From assembly GCA_964017155.1 (NCBI GenBank), contig OZ024861.1, forward strand, positions 34,285,193 to 34,349,192: a stretch of DNA of 64,000 nucleotides, written 5' to 3'. Made by a program: the position numbers and the translations under genes. The stretch comes from Oasisia sp. SBJ-2009. Taxonomy: Eukaryota > Annelida > Polychaeta > Sabellida > Siboglinidae. A model generated the notes under the pieces. It was not told where the DNA came from. It was given only the letters and a program-made list of their open reading frames with translations, and searched no databases. Position 1 is the first letter of the stretch, and each line of letters begins with the position of its first letter. This document shows, in pieces, positions 27,701-41,424 of the stretch.

Positions 27701-30700
27701 CAAAGAATTTCAGGGTCTCTTGGCCCATTTTTTAAATCATTCAATCAACTTGTCTAGATCATTTTGTAACTTGATGCTCCTGTTTGAATATTGAATCCAA
27801 TGGCAAGAGTATTTCAAATATAAATAAAAAAAATTCATAACCTATCTAGCATTCAAAGCAAAGATACCAGGGCACAGCATATTGCCTTTCGATCGCCCAT
27901 TGATCTTAGAACAATCTTGTGCAGAACTTTGTTATTATGGTTAGAAAACAAAGTGTAAAATAAAATATAGGTAACCCATGTCTTGGTGATTTTGTGCATA
28001 CAGCCCTGTACTCTCACTATTGTTGTGCTGCAATTCGAAGCACTTTTCATATTATGTGGTACATAAACAATTAAGAGCTTATATAATACCACCATACCGA
28101 CACGTACTGGGATTAACAACAGTAGATCAAGAATGGAAATTTGACAATAACTGAGTCTAGTGAGATATAGGTGTAAATACCATGGGAATAAGGAATGTGG
28201 GTGGTCTGAGATGGGTGTTGTTGGAATAAGGAGGGTGGGCTATCTGAGATGGGTGTTGTGGTAATAAGGAGGGTGGGCTATCTGAGATGGGTGTTGTGGG
28301 AATAAGGAGGGTGTGTGATCTGAGATGGGTGTTGTGGTAATAAGGAGGGTGTGTGATCTGAGATGGGTGTTGTGGGAATAAGGAGGGTGTGTGATCTGAG
28401 ATGGGTGTTGTGGGAATAAGGAGGGTGTGTGATCTGAGATGGGTGTTGTGGGAATAAGGAGGGTGTGTGATCTGAGATGGGTGTTGTGGGAATAAGGAGG
28501 GTGTGTGATCTGAGATGGGTGTTGTGGTAATAAGGAGGGTGGGCTATCTGAGATGGGTGTTGTGCTAATAAGGAGGGTGTGTGTTATCTGAGATGGGTGT
28601 TGTGGGAATAAGGAGGGTGGGCTATCTGAGATGGGTGTTGTGGTAATAAGGAGGGTGGGCTATCTGAGATGGGTGTTGTGGGAATAAGGAGGGTGTGTGA
28701 TCTGAGATGGGTGTTGTGCTAATAAGGAGGGTGTGTGTTATCTGAGATGGGTGTTGTGCTAATAAGGAGGGTGGGCTATCTGAGATGGGTGTTGTGGGAA
28801 TAAGGAGGGTGTGTGATCTGAGATGGGTGTTGTGCTAATAAGGAGGGTGGGTGATCTGAGATGGGTGTTGTGCTAATAAGGAGGGTGGGTGATCTGAGAT
28901 GGGTGTTGTGCTAATAAGGAGGGTGGGTGATCTGAGATGGGTGTTGTGCTAATAAGGAGGGTGGGTGATCTGAGATGGGTGTTGTGCTAATAAGGAGGGT
29001 GTGTGATCTGAGATGGGTGTTGTGCTAATAAGGAGGGTGGGTGATCTGAGATGGGTGTTGTGCTAATAAGGAGGGTGGGTGATCTGAGATGGGTGTTGTG
29101 CTAATAAGGAGGGTGGGTGACCTGAGATGGGTGTTGTGGGAATAAGGAGGGTGGGTGATCTGAGATGGGTGTTGTGCTAATAAGGAGGGTGGGTGATCTG
29201 AGATGGGTGTTGTGCTAATAAGGAGGGTGGGTGACCTGAGATGGGTGTTGTGGGAATAAGGAGGGTGTGTGATCTGAGATGGGTGTTGTGCTAATAAGGA
29301 GGGTGGGTGATCTGAGATGGGTGTTGTGCTAATAAGGAGGGTGTGTGATCTGAGATGGGTGTTGTGCTAATAAGGAGGGTGGGTGATCTGAGATGGGTGT
29401 TGTGCTAATAAGGAGGGTGGGTGATCTGAGATGGGTGTTGTGCTAATAAGGAGGGTGGGTGACCTGAGATGGGTGTTGTGGGAATAAGGAGGGTGGGTGA
29501 TCTGAGATGGGTGTTGTGGGAATAAGGAGGATAGGTGGTCTAAGATGGGTGTTGATCCAAGAAGAAAGTTTTCTCCGTGTTAAGACCGTGTTTTTCTTTT
29601 CTTTGTTAATGTAATGAATACACATGGTGACGTTGTGTTTACAACTTCCAGAACCAAACAAAGCAAAGAACCTGGCAGCAGAAAGGACTGTGAGTTCACT
29701 GACTGTCACGTGGGACGCTGGTGCCGGGGAGAACACAGGGTTCACAGTCAGGCTAGGCAGTGGCACAGAGGTTGCAGTACTTAAGGATGCTACAAGAACA
29801 CACACATTTGACAGTTTGACAGCGGGCCAAGAGTACAGTGTTACTGTGGTGACCAAGAGTGGAGACCAGACCAGTACTGACCTGACTGGAAGCTTTCGAA
29901 CAAGTACGTGTTTGAGTGTTTGTTAATGTTTACTTGCCACTAGCTGACTGAAACAGTTATATTTATGTGATATCATGCACATTTCTGAACCTGCTAAATG
30001 GTTACAAGCACTAATTATTTATTAGTTAAGAAAATTAATGTAAGCAACAGAAAGTTTAAAGTTGTAAATTATTTTCATTTTGAAATTATTTTGCATGGTG
30101 TAAAACTAAATGCTGGACAACCAATCTAAAATTAGAGTATTGTTGTTGTTGATTTATTAATGTGGTTTCAAACAACCCACAACACAATAGATATTTTGTA
30201 TCACATTATCCTAGTTAACTGCCACATTCAACCATTGCAGGTGATTGTCATTAGTAAGCAAGATGGCTACTTATATCCAGCAATCATGTGGCTAATGTTG
30301 CTATTTTGTAGTTTCAGGTGTCACAAATTTCATTGGAAAGACAAAGCTATAATAATAAATAAAAATCACAAGTGGAAGATGGCTGTTGTACATTGTTTAA
30401 GATGTGGTTACTTATGAAGTATATATATTCGTTCATGTAATCGTATTTAAATTAAACTATTAAATTTTATCATCGTTTCTTATCATGTCATCATAATAAT
30501 AAAAACTATTAGATCACACAAAACATTTATATCTGGTGTTGCTTTTAGTCCTTTGGCCCAAAGGTCAAATGGACTTCTGGTATCACTCTGCATGCGCGTG
30601 TGATGTTAGTTTTCATATCTAAAAAACCGTTGAAGACTGTTTTTTTTTAATTTTATATAGATGTTTATTAGATTATTGTCATGATGCTAAATAAATTAAA

Positions 30701-33700
30701 GTTTCATTGACTCGTTTTAAAGCCTCCTACAGCTATTTAGGACCCAAAAACTCGTAATTTTTACAGTTTGCCTATTTACTTTTATTACTAAGATTTTGTC
30801 TGTTTCTACGAGAATTTGCAGTTATTCACTCTAGACTAGCTGACCCCCTTTGTGAAGTGTGTATTCACCTACCCCAGGGGTACTAGAGACTGACCCTCAC
30901 CATCCCACCATTGAAGCAGCAGTGGCAGGAACTGTGTAGGAAGTTAAAAGTGCACAGTTGCCTGTCTGCATGTCTTATGTAATATCTACTATGTTTACTA
31001 TAAATGCAAGTAGTGTTTATTTGGATGTTTATTTTAATGATGTGACTGGTGTCTACTGACTACTAGTTAAAGATAATATTGTCACCTGTAAATTACAAAT
31101 ACCTCGGTATGTTTTATTCTTTTATTCTATTCTGTATTCCTCTGTGATCAGCTCTTCGTTTTCATTATCTATTAATATTAAATCGCGTGTTCCGGTTCTA
31201 TTGTTAGTAATTCTTAATGGTGCTTCGAAGTCATATAAAATATCCTGGTTATACAAATATTTGTCTAGTCGTGTTTTAAATGAATTTAGAGATTTAGCTG
31301 TTACCACTGTATCAGGGAGACTATTCCATGGTTCGGTAATTCTAATTGGAAATACATTTTTTTCTTAAGTTTAGTTTGGCTCTTTGTGTGAATAGTTTTA
31401 GAGAATGTCCTCTGTTTCCTGTTCTTTGTGATATCTCATTGTTTTTCAACAGATGTGGTACAGATTCGTGGTCATAAATGTTGTGTATTATTTTATAGAC
31501 TTCTATCATGTCTCCTCTTAATCTTCAATATGCTAATGTAGGTAGTTTAAGCAATTTGAGTCTTTCTATATGTGATAGGTCCCTCATACCTGGTAATTCT
31601 TTAGTAGCTCTTCTCTGAATATTTTCTAAGGCAATTTTGTGTTTTATTTTATATGGGTGCCATACTGCCATAGCATAGTCTAGGTGTGATCTAACCATTG
31701 TAATATCACACATTATTGATAATTATTGTTTGGTGCATTCACAGGGGATTATGGAGAAGAAACCAGGCAGTGACTGTGATTCACTAACATTCACCTCATT
31801 CAAAATTACAAAATAGCAATTATAGTCCAAAGGACTTCAGAGCAAATTTGGCCAATTTCTAGTTTGAAGGTTCGACACAATTTGATACCATCTGTTAAGC
31901 CAGTTTACAAACTTTACATGTGTTTTTTTGACCTGAAATGGACTACAAACACATGTGACACCATTTACACTCATTTCTAAGGCATAATTGACACTATTTG
32001 TGATTTTGTTCTCTTTTTACCCGTTCCACTCATATATTTCTACCCGTCCAAAACAGGGTTTACCCATCTAAATGATGGGTGGACGTGTTTCTGTATAAAG
32101 CTGTGGGTTACCTAGGATTAATTGTGTCTGTGTAAGTTCAGTGTATCTGTGACAGTTGACAGATGTTTGCTGTCCACAGAGCAGCATGTGTCCATAGATA
32201 GCCAGAGCAGTGTAAGCCCACATTGGCCTATTGAGCTTAACAGGATAATAAGTTTATTTCTTCTAATTTTGCAAATACCTTTCCCATTCTAGAGCCACTC
32301 AAAAATATGTATTTGATAGAATCATTCATATAACATCCAAGGGACATCCAAAATGCAAATTGGTTTATGATGTGCCTTGTTCATATACACTAGTTACATT
32401 TTCTCTACTTTTGTGTTGACAGTCCATGGTGTAATGCCACTACACACAACACATTAGTATTGGCCTTGAACATTCCAAGGATCCCCTAGGGCATCCCCAA
32501 GTGACAAATGTTCATGTATTTCTACATGGGACATTGCAGCTCACCAACTTTCCTGCAAGGCTTCTGAAAATTGGCCTAAACAGCCGCGTTTTGGGATACA
32601 ATTCAACCATAGTTTAATAACACAAACTAATATTTACAGTAATCACAAAACTGTCTACTTAAATATTTTATTATTACCCTTAATTATATATAGCTATTAT
32701 TCACAACAATCTAATTAATATATCCAGGCGATGTCAGAGTCTCTTGGCCTACTTTGTTTCCTACACATGGCCAGTTTCATGGTTTTCTTATAAGGACAAT
32801 AACTTATACTGAGCTATGGCCAAACAGCTGGATCTTTCTTGGCTGCTATAAATTAGAGGATGTATCATTGAGAGCATCGTCAACGTTGCTAATTCACAGT
32901 TTGCGTGCCTGCACCCTTCCCGCTCGGAGGTGTGCCCCTAATACTGCCTAATTAACTACAGCTGGGCCTGGCTCTGTTTACGATAGGTAAAAATGACACA
33001 AAATACCTTGTACACGTGTAATGCTAATATGGCAATCCAGATTGTTTATTTAAAACTGGATTGCCTGGTGCTCACTTGCAGTGTGTGCTCGGCTGATTAT
33101 TCATTGAAAGACATACAGTTGTATGGTAAATGATAAGCATCCAAGTACAATTAAAAGCCTAGCGTACAATCAGCTGCTTAAATGTATACTGATACAATGT
33201 GTTGCATACTAGTGTATTGACAGAAAAACATATGCGTTAAGCGAAGGTATACATTGACAGAAACCGTAAAGGAGGAACAACCCCACCCTCCACTGGCACA
33301 GTGGAGCCTACCCCCAGTAACGCACAGCTGAAACAGACGACACCTCACTGACATCTGGCATGAAACGGCCAATATACCTGCACCATGTAGAACATTAGTG
33401 TATAATGCCGGCATATAATGCACAGTTGAAACAGACGACACCAGGCGTGTAGCGTCCAATATACCTGACACCAGGTAAAACATCAGTGTATTATGCCCGC
33501 AAATCACGCACAGCTGAAACAGACGACACTTTACTGACATCGGGCTGCAACCACAGCGTAGGATGCGTGGTCGTAAGCAGCCCAGCTGAAATATAAGGAC
33601 TGATGTACATGGCCAAACATGCCGGTGTACATTGCACATCCAGTGCAAACTAGACACCCAACTAATCCCGGAGATGGACAGTGTGTAAACAATAGCGACA

Positions 33701-36700
33701 TGAACATGGCACTGAAAAGAACATGAGAGAGGGCACCTAACAAACACAGTGGGAAAATGCGTGTGGCAGAGAAATTGCCATAGGCAGGGAAACCTAAACT
33801 GCATAACTGACCGCTGCTTAGTGTCGCGCAAGATTGAATGTAAAGAAGGTAGGTAAAAAGGGTGTATGCATACGGACATGTCCATCAGGTAACATGTGCT
33901 TAAGAACGTATACGCATGTATACATTATACAAGTGTAAAGCGCTTTGAACGGTCCTGAGAACTGGATACTGCGCTATATAAGAACTTGCCTTTACTTTTT
34001 TTACATATACACACCTGCACCTACACACGTATACAGAGACACACACACAAACATGTATACACACACTCTGAGTCTATACACAGCAGAAGACCTGCAACAC
34101 AGCGTGGGACCACCGCGCACATTACCCGGGCACCCCGGACGTCGCAGCCTGTGGTGTTGACGTTACCATCCGCCAGGAGTAATTCAGCCGGGTCTAAGGC
34201 AGGACACCTGCAGCTAAGTTTCAAGTGGTAATTAACCTGTCGTCAAATATGGGCAGATACTCTAAGCCAAATAGCCGGACGGCTGGACAGCAGCGAATGC
34301 CGTCAGCAGCCACCTGGCCAGCCGCCAGCCGACCGGGCATACCGTATCCAGCCTGGCAGTCAAAATGTGCGATCGTGCCCAGGACATGACGCAAAAATTG
34401 TACACACAACACAAACCTTCAAAGTGACGTGAGCATAGGCTAGCGTCATCTACGTTACATCTCACCAGCACTGAGGCAACAAGCAATCAACACCTCTTGT
34501 ATCGATGCAACCGAGCTTAGCCAAAGTGAGTCGCACGAGGATAGAGACCAATCGCAACAAACACCGACAGGAGTGTCAAATCACGCGAACATGATTATAC
34601 CTCATGTCATGCACATTATATGTGCATGACATACCACTACAGCTAGAATGTGTCGCAAGAAGAAATAAACTTACGTGACATGGAGGGAGTTCTGCAGAGC
34701 AATGATCCAATTAACAGCACGTATCTCAGATCCAGCAGGAATTCTATGCTATGAGGAATGTCGTTATAACCAACAGAGGTACCAATAACCCTGTTGTAAT
34801 GTCAACGAATACAGCGGAACTGCCAGTTTGAGGTCACAGGCCAGATGGCTGTGGCCCTCTGCTGCCGGGGACTCAGCGACAGCAAACAGTGACCTAATGT
34901 GGCGTCTATTCGTTTTGTATGCCTAGCTTCAGTCAGGGCTGCCCACAACGTTATATTGCATCCCCCTGGACACAATACAGTTTTAGAACATAATTTGTGG
35001 GAGCCAGAACACAGCAAAATACTGATGGGTCCTGTCTGCTAAGATTATTTTATGACCTGACCATTAGATCTATGCAAGTTTGACTAGGGGGCAACAAACA
35101 AGTATTAATTCAGGACAGACTACCAGTGTGATGTTATTTGTATGTGCCCATGGAAAGCTTATACACTCAGCTTTCTCTTTACCTGAGGGGATACTGGCAG
35201 AAGCCCAAACTATAGCACCACACTACAATACACTACAGCCCTGGCTGCATCATTAAACCCTTGTGTGACTAGTCATATGTTTGGTCGACATACTTTGATG
35301 TAAGAATGAGCTGACAACTGTAAGCATGAATGCTATGCTTTATATGTGTATGGATAGCAGAGAGAGGAGCTGAACATCACATTGGAGGGAAGACAGCAAG
35401 AAGGGACTGTGTGAACGTTGTCCCTTTGTCTGGATATTGCGTATCCCAAATCTATGATTCTTAGAACCACTCAAAACCCTTATTATGTTGCTCCTCATAA
35501 AACTATCCTTGTAATGTATATGCGGCCTCTATGGGTACTTTCAGTTATAGTTATTTTGTCACATGTTTGCATATTAGGATATACATTTTGAAGATATAAA
35601 ACTAATATTGTACATGTGTTTACAACTTCCAGAACCAAACAAAGCAAAGAACCTGGCAGCAGAAAGGACTGTGAGTTCACTGACTGTCACGTGGGACGCT
35701 GGTGCCGGGGAGAACACAGGGTTCACAGTCAGGCTAGGCAGTGGCACAGAGGTTGCAGTACTTAAGGATGCTACAAGAACACACACATTTGACAGTTTGA
35801 CAGCGGGCCAAGAGTACAGTGTTACTGTGGTGACCAAGAGTGGAGACCAGAACAGTGACACTATGACTAAAACGTTTCGCACTAGTAAGTGTTTGACTTT
35901 ATCTAGCTTCCATTTCAAAAATACTTTAACCTTCTGCAGAGAGAGACACCAGATATTCAAGATACACAATACATTATATTGTTTACACTTAGAAAGAAAA
36001 TAGTTGTTATTAAAAGCTTACAGCCTTACACCATATAAATAATTAATATTCATCTCTGTAGCTTTGTTAACAAGGTAGTTTTATTATTAGTTGTTTTAAT
36101 GCAACATTGATATGTTTTCAAATTACTCTCAGAACTACAGTATTTGCAGATTGTAGACATATTGACAGGATCGTTTAAATAGTACTGTCACCATTTATGA
36201 CATTTCATATAGCTGATGATAATTTACTGACATTTCAGGTTATCCATTAAAAAAGATAGCTTTAAATAGCTGCCAATACCTTTACATTTTTCAAATACAC
36301 TGCAGAGATCACAGGTCAGATGATATGTTTACAACTTCCAGAACCGAACAAAGCAAAAGACCTGATTGCGACTAAAAGGACTGTAGATTCACTGACTGTC
36401 AAGTGGGACGTTGGTGTTGGAGAGAAGTCAGGATTCACTGTCAGTCTAGAGGAAGTGACTAACACAGCTAACACCATAAGTGGCATTGACCAAAAGGAAT
36501 GGACATTCTCTGGGTTGACAGCTGGGACGGAGTACACTGTTGTCGTGGTTACTAACAGTGGAAACCAGACCAGTGAAAGCCTGACTGGAAAGTTTTACAC
36601 TTGTAAGTACACACACTTAAGTCAATGGTCCAATATACTTATGATGTCACTTTGTGTCCGTCCTGTGCTTGTTCACCATCAGGATCAGTTTCTTTTTCAA

Positions 36701-39700
36701 ATTTTGCATATCTGTAACTTTGTATCTTAAGGTACTGCTACTATGCGCTATAAATATATATTTGACTAAGTCTTTCTAAATGCTCCAGAACACCGTTAAG
36801 GGCCCCAAAACTGGAACATTTTCAGTTTACCTTCTGTTTTATAGCTTTTTCTCAAATTTTGTACAGATGTATTACTGTCATTGTACACAAGAAATTCATA
36901 TTTGGCTGAAAATTTCTATGAGCACCTGTATTTTGAGATTGTTATTGTGTGCGATGGTAATGCTTTTCAAGCTCAGATTTTTGAATTTGCACCAAAGACT
37001 TGACTTGTACATTGGAGCACAGTACGCTTGAACTTAAGTAATTTTTGGTAGAAGTACTACACAGACAAAATGTTTGAACTAAAACATTAGCTTGTGCATA
37101 AAGGCATCTTTTTTATCTGGCAATGTTGTCATCATCAGTAAAGTTGTTGTTAAATATATATAGGTGTGACTGCGTAACTAATTACTCTGGTTGGAGCTGT
37201 GACAATAGCCCAGTAGAGTGTAATATCAGTGCAAAGAGGCAACTGCATAACTAATTGCTGGTCCATAGCTATGGTAGGGGCTATATCTATAACCCAGCAG
37301 ATCCCTGTTACACTGGACAGTTGCTGCCTGTATGTTTTAAAATATATCTTCCTTTATTAAAGTACCAATTTTATATGCAAGTTGTGTGTATTTTGATGTT
37401 TGTCTAAGTGTCTTTACAATTATGTGACTTTAGTGTTTACTAGTGAAAGGTATATTATTGTCACTTGTAAGTGACCATTGGCTATGTTTCTGGTCATCTC
37501 ATATGAATAACCAGACGAAATGCCAATTAGGTGATTAACGTGAAGATACTCAATTTTTTAGTTGATTGAATTTTTCTGAGGGCACACAAGGGCCTCCCCA
37601 AAAGCTACACATCCACATTTTGGTCGGTGAAAAACATGTACAGTTAATATTCTGAATAACTATATAATGAAATATAATATACTTTATTGATATCAACTGC
37701 ATTCCGGTCACTTGGCTGGCTGAGTAGATTGTAAGTATATAACTCCATCATCGTGATTAAAAACCATTAATGACAAATTATGTTGCTGCATTCACACAAT
37801 TTGGCTGTGTTTCTGGTCATCTCATTTGGATAACCAGAGAAAGTATATTAAATTGATGTGACTGTGGTGTCTACTGAGTGGTTAAAGATGTATTGTCAAA
37901 AAAAACAATTGACAAAGATAGAACAGTTATATTCTAGACAACTATAGAGTGAAAAATCATGCACATTATTGATATTGTCTGCTGTTTTCACAAACTTTTG
38001 CTGTGTTTCTGCTCATCATGAATAACCACAGAAAATGCAAATTAGGTGATTACGGTAATTGACTAGGTAATGACTATAATGATTCACCAAAACACACTTC
38101 ATTCATAACTACCAACTTACTATTATAACCAAAGGACTTCAGGGCCATTTGGCAATTTTTTCAAATAATGATTATAAATAACGTTATGTGTATTGCCATA
38201 ATGGGCATTTAAGGTGAACAACATTTGTTAACATAATTTTAAGATCTGGTTGACAGCTTTTGCAGTAGTTGACTGTTTGACATTAGTTGTGAGTACCTTA
38301 ACTTTTATTTTTAAATGGCAGCCAGGTTTGTAAAGGTGGCATCAAAAATATAACAACCAGTGTTTCTGAAATGTCCATTCCCATTTTCAGACTCTGTAGA
38401 CAGCATTAAATTAACAGAGTATCATAAAAATAATTCATCCCTCAATTTTATTATTAAGATCATATCAGGCCTGTGGATTACATCTTTATAATTTTTATTG
38501 ATAATTGGTTCTTTGTGATCACCACAATACAATATTAGTCAGGTTCCTTATATAATTATTGCAATGTTGAATTTTTGGAGACATGTAAACCTGTATATTT
38601 TTGGAAACCAATCAGAAAACATCATTTTCTCAGGTATATTGGCCATCTTGAATTTGTTTTAATGACATGGAGTCATGATTCTGGCAATTAAACCTAGATT
38701 TTCAGAGGCTTGAGATCCAACGGTGCTAAGAAGAAGAGGAACCTACAGATTAGTGAAGTCATAGTTTATGGCAGCCATCTTAAATTTTGAAATGGGAAAA
38801 TGGAAACATTTATTTTTAAATCTACCGGCCTCTCTAGACACCTTCATAAAATAAGTCATTGCTTAATTAGGTAATTTGATTAATAGGACAGATTCAAATG
38901 TGTCATGTTCCAGTAATCAGTATATTTACTTAAATATAAAACAACTGTTGAAACAAATAGTTTTATGTTGTACTTGTCATAGCGAATCAGCTGAGAAGAC
39001 TGACAATTGCTGAAGATCACCCTACAGTCATTTCATTTGACCCCCATAGAAAATGGACCCGGGAGTCCATATTCTATTATAGAATTTGGTTCCCCTGGAT
39101 CCAGATTCTATGGCAGGGGTCCATATTTGATAGGGAATATGGACTCGGGGTCCATCATGAACTATAGCATCACGTGGAGACAATCCTCGTCTTTATGACA
39201 TCTATAAATGATGAACTGGCGCTTCATCTCCAAGCTGGAGAACCACTTAGCAAGTTGTTCTTTGATATCAAGTACAAGATGCTCTGATATATATTATATA
39301 AGATATATCTTGATATATCTCAGATGTGCATGACCTGAGAATCAATCATATTGACCCCATAAATAACTAGAAGCAGGCTGGTGGTAGGTTCAAACTCTAG
39401 CCAATACGCCGACTGCAGAAGCAAGTTGTTCTGGAAATGTTGGCAAGTCAAGATAACGATTCAATTAACACAGAACCTTTGGGCTTCATGTCAAGGGAAG
39501 AATATCATCGTTATTGTCAAATCCCACAAGTGGATGTCATAATACATTGCCAGAAGCATTTCACAGAGTCCATCTTAGCATGGTTAGTATGTAGAGCATA
39601 CTCACCAAAGGGCATCACATTAAGTCACACAGAACAAGGAAGACTATGCCACATGTATCCATTCTCCACACATCAGTATGCAAGATGCCTGCCATAAACT

Positions 39701-41392
39701 GTGACTAGTCATAATTTACTACTATTATATGCCTATTAAGACCACTGGAGGTTAAACCCACATTGAAATATGGGTTTAGCCTCCAGAACCATGATTCTAT
39801 GCGATCTAGAAGTTGAGATATTAGGAAATTCCCATTTTGAGGAATCCATTAAAAAAACAAAAATTACCATCATTTTGACCTATGTGAAAATGGCAACATC
39901 GGTTTTTTGATTGGCTATACTATAAAGTTTCCAGAAACATAGGTTTACAAATCTCAAATAAAAAGGTAAAAATGACGGCTAAAATCTGGACATTGGGAAA
40001 CTGACTATACATGTATACTATAATGAAAGAAATTACCATTTTAATCACTCTCCATCTGCTATTAGCTTCTAAGAACTGTTTGGGATCTATTTTTTTAATT
40101 ATTTTAGGGCATTATCACTATGCAATTTATATTTCATAGGTTCATTCTAAAGGTACCCTATAGGGTTAAAAAGGGTACATATTATGTAGGCCTATTTTGT
40201 TCTCAGAAAATGAACTAACATTTTCTCTATTTTTGCCTAGGCATAACATTGGGTAAATGTGTAATACATAGGAAATTTTTATTTGATTGGATGCCTCTAA
40301 GGGCACCTCTGGGTCTCTTACAAAAGCTAAATGTTCACCATTGCCTGGTCCTGCCCAGAATCACTTGCATATTGGCCAACTTGTATATTCCTGGACTTGT
40401 ATATTCACCAACCCTATGACCACTGGTTCCAACTGTCTACTGTGGGTGGACTCTTGTCTGACCTATGACTGATCTATTATTAGTGACTAGCTGATGCTTA
40501 TCTCAAAAATACATTAGATGCATGTTACACTGAAAAGTAGCCAGCAGTTGTTCAGTGTAAAGGGAAACTTGAATGTTAGTATGGTAGACTAGCTGACATG
40601 TATGTTTTTATTCAAATAAATGTCATAACCTGGAAGGTGATTACTAATAGTAATAACATTGTTTATAACAATGTTAATAACATGTTGATAACATTAGTAA
40701 ATAATTTAGTTTTACAAACATATGCAGGTTCAGTGTATGTGTGACACTTTGCTGTCCACAAAGCATGTAGCCAGAGCCGTGTGATTGCATATTGCTATAT
40801 TCTTAATGCACCCAAAAAGCCATTTTTTAGATATAGTGTGCCAATTCTTTTTAAACTAATATTCACCAAAATTACAATTTATAGTCCAAAGGACTTCAGG
40901 GCTTCTAGGCCCAGTTTTCAAACAAACATACCTTATAGATTATCACCATGACATGACATATACCTTTGTATTGATATATGGACAGTTCTGGCTGCTGTCA
41001 CAAGTAATCACAGTTAATATGATATTCACATTTGTAATACATGACACATTGCCAGATACGTAACTGAATTCATAAAACCATGTACAGCTGTATACATACT
41101 ATGCTCATGTCTTGTGTTTGCAGTGCCAAAGAACGTGAGAGAACTGTCTCGTGGTGACATTGGACAATCTTTCATCAATCTGAAGTGGACAAAGCCACTT
41201 GGGTTGTACTCATCCTTCAGAATTGTGTATGTGGCGACAGGGCAGTCATCAGTGACTGTGAATGTTGGCGATGTGCAACAAGAAGAGATTAATCGTCTGA
41301 TAGCAGGAACAAGATACACACTGACTGTGTTTACACTAAGAGGAAATGACGTTAGCAGCGGTTCACCTATAGACATCACTACAGGTGAGGTG

Positions 41393-41424
<32 letters not shown>

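Noticed and set aside
28182..29552. CRISPR-like array
   Set aside because: The 38-bp units are contiguous with no unique spacers, and the DNA is eukaryotic. It is a minisatellite.
39385..39400. Pol III B-box-like GGTAGGTTCAAACTC
   Set aside because: No A box at a suitable distance and no cloverleaf could be formed, so neither a tRNA nor a SINE is supported.
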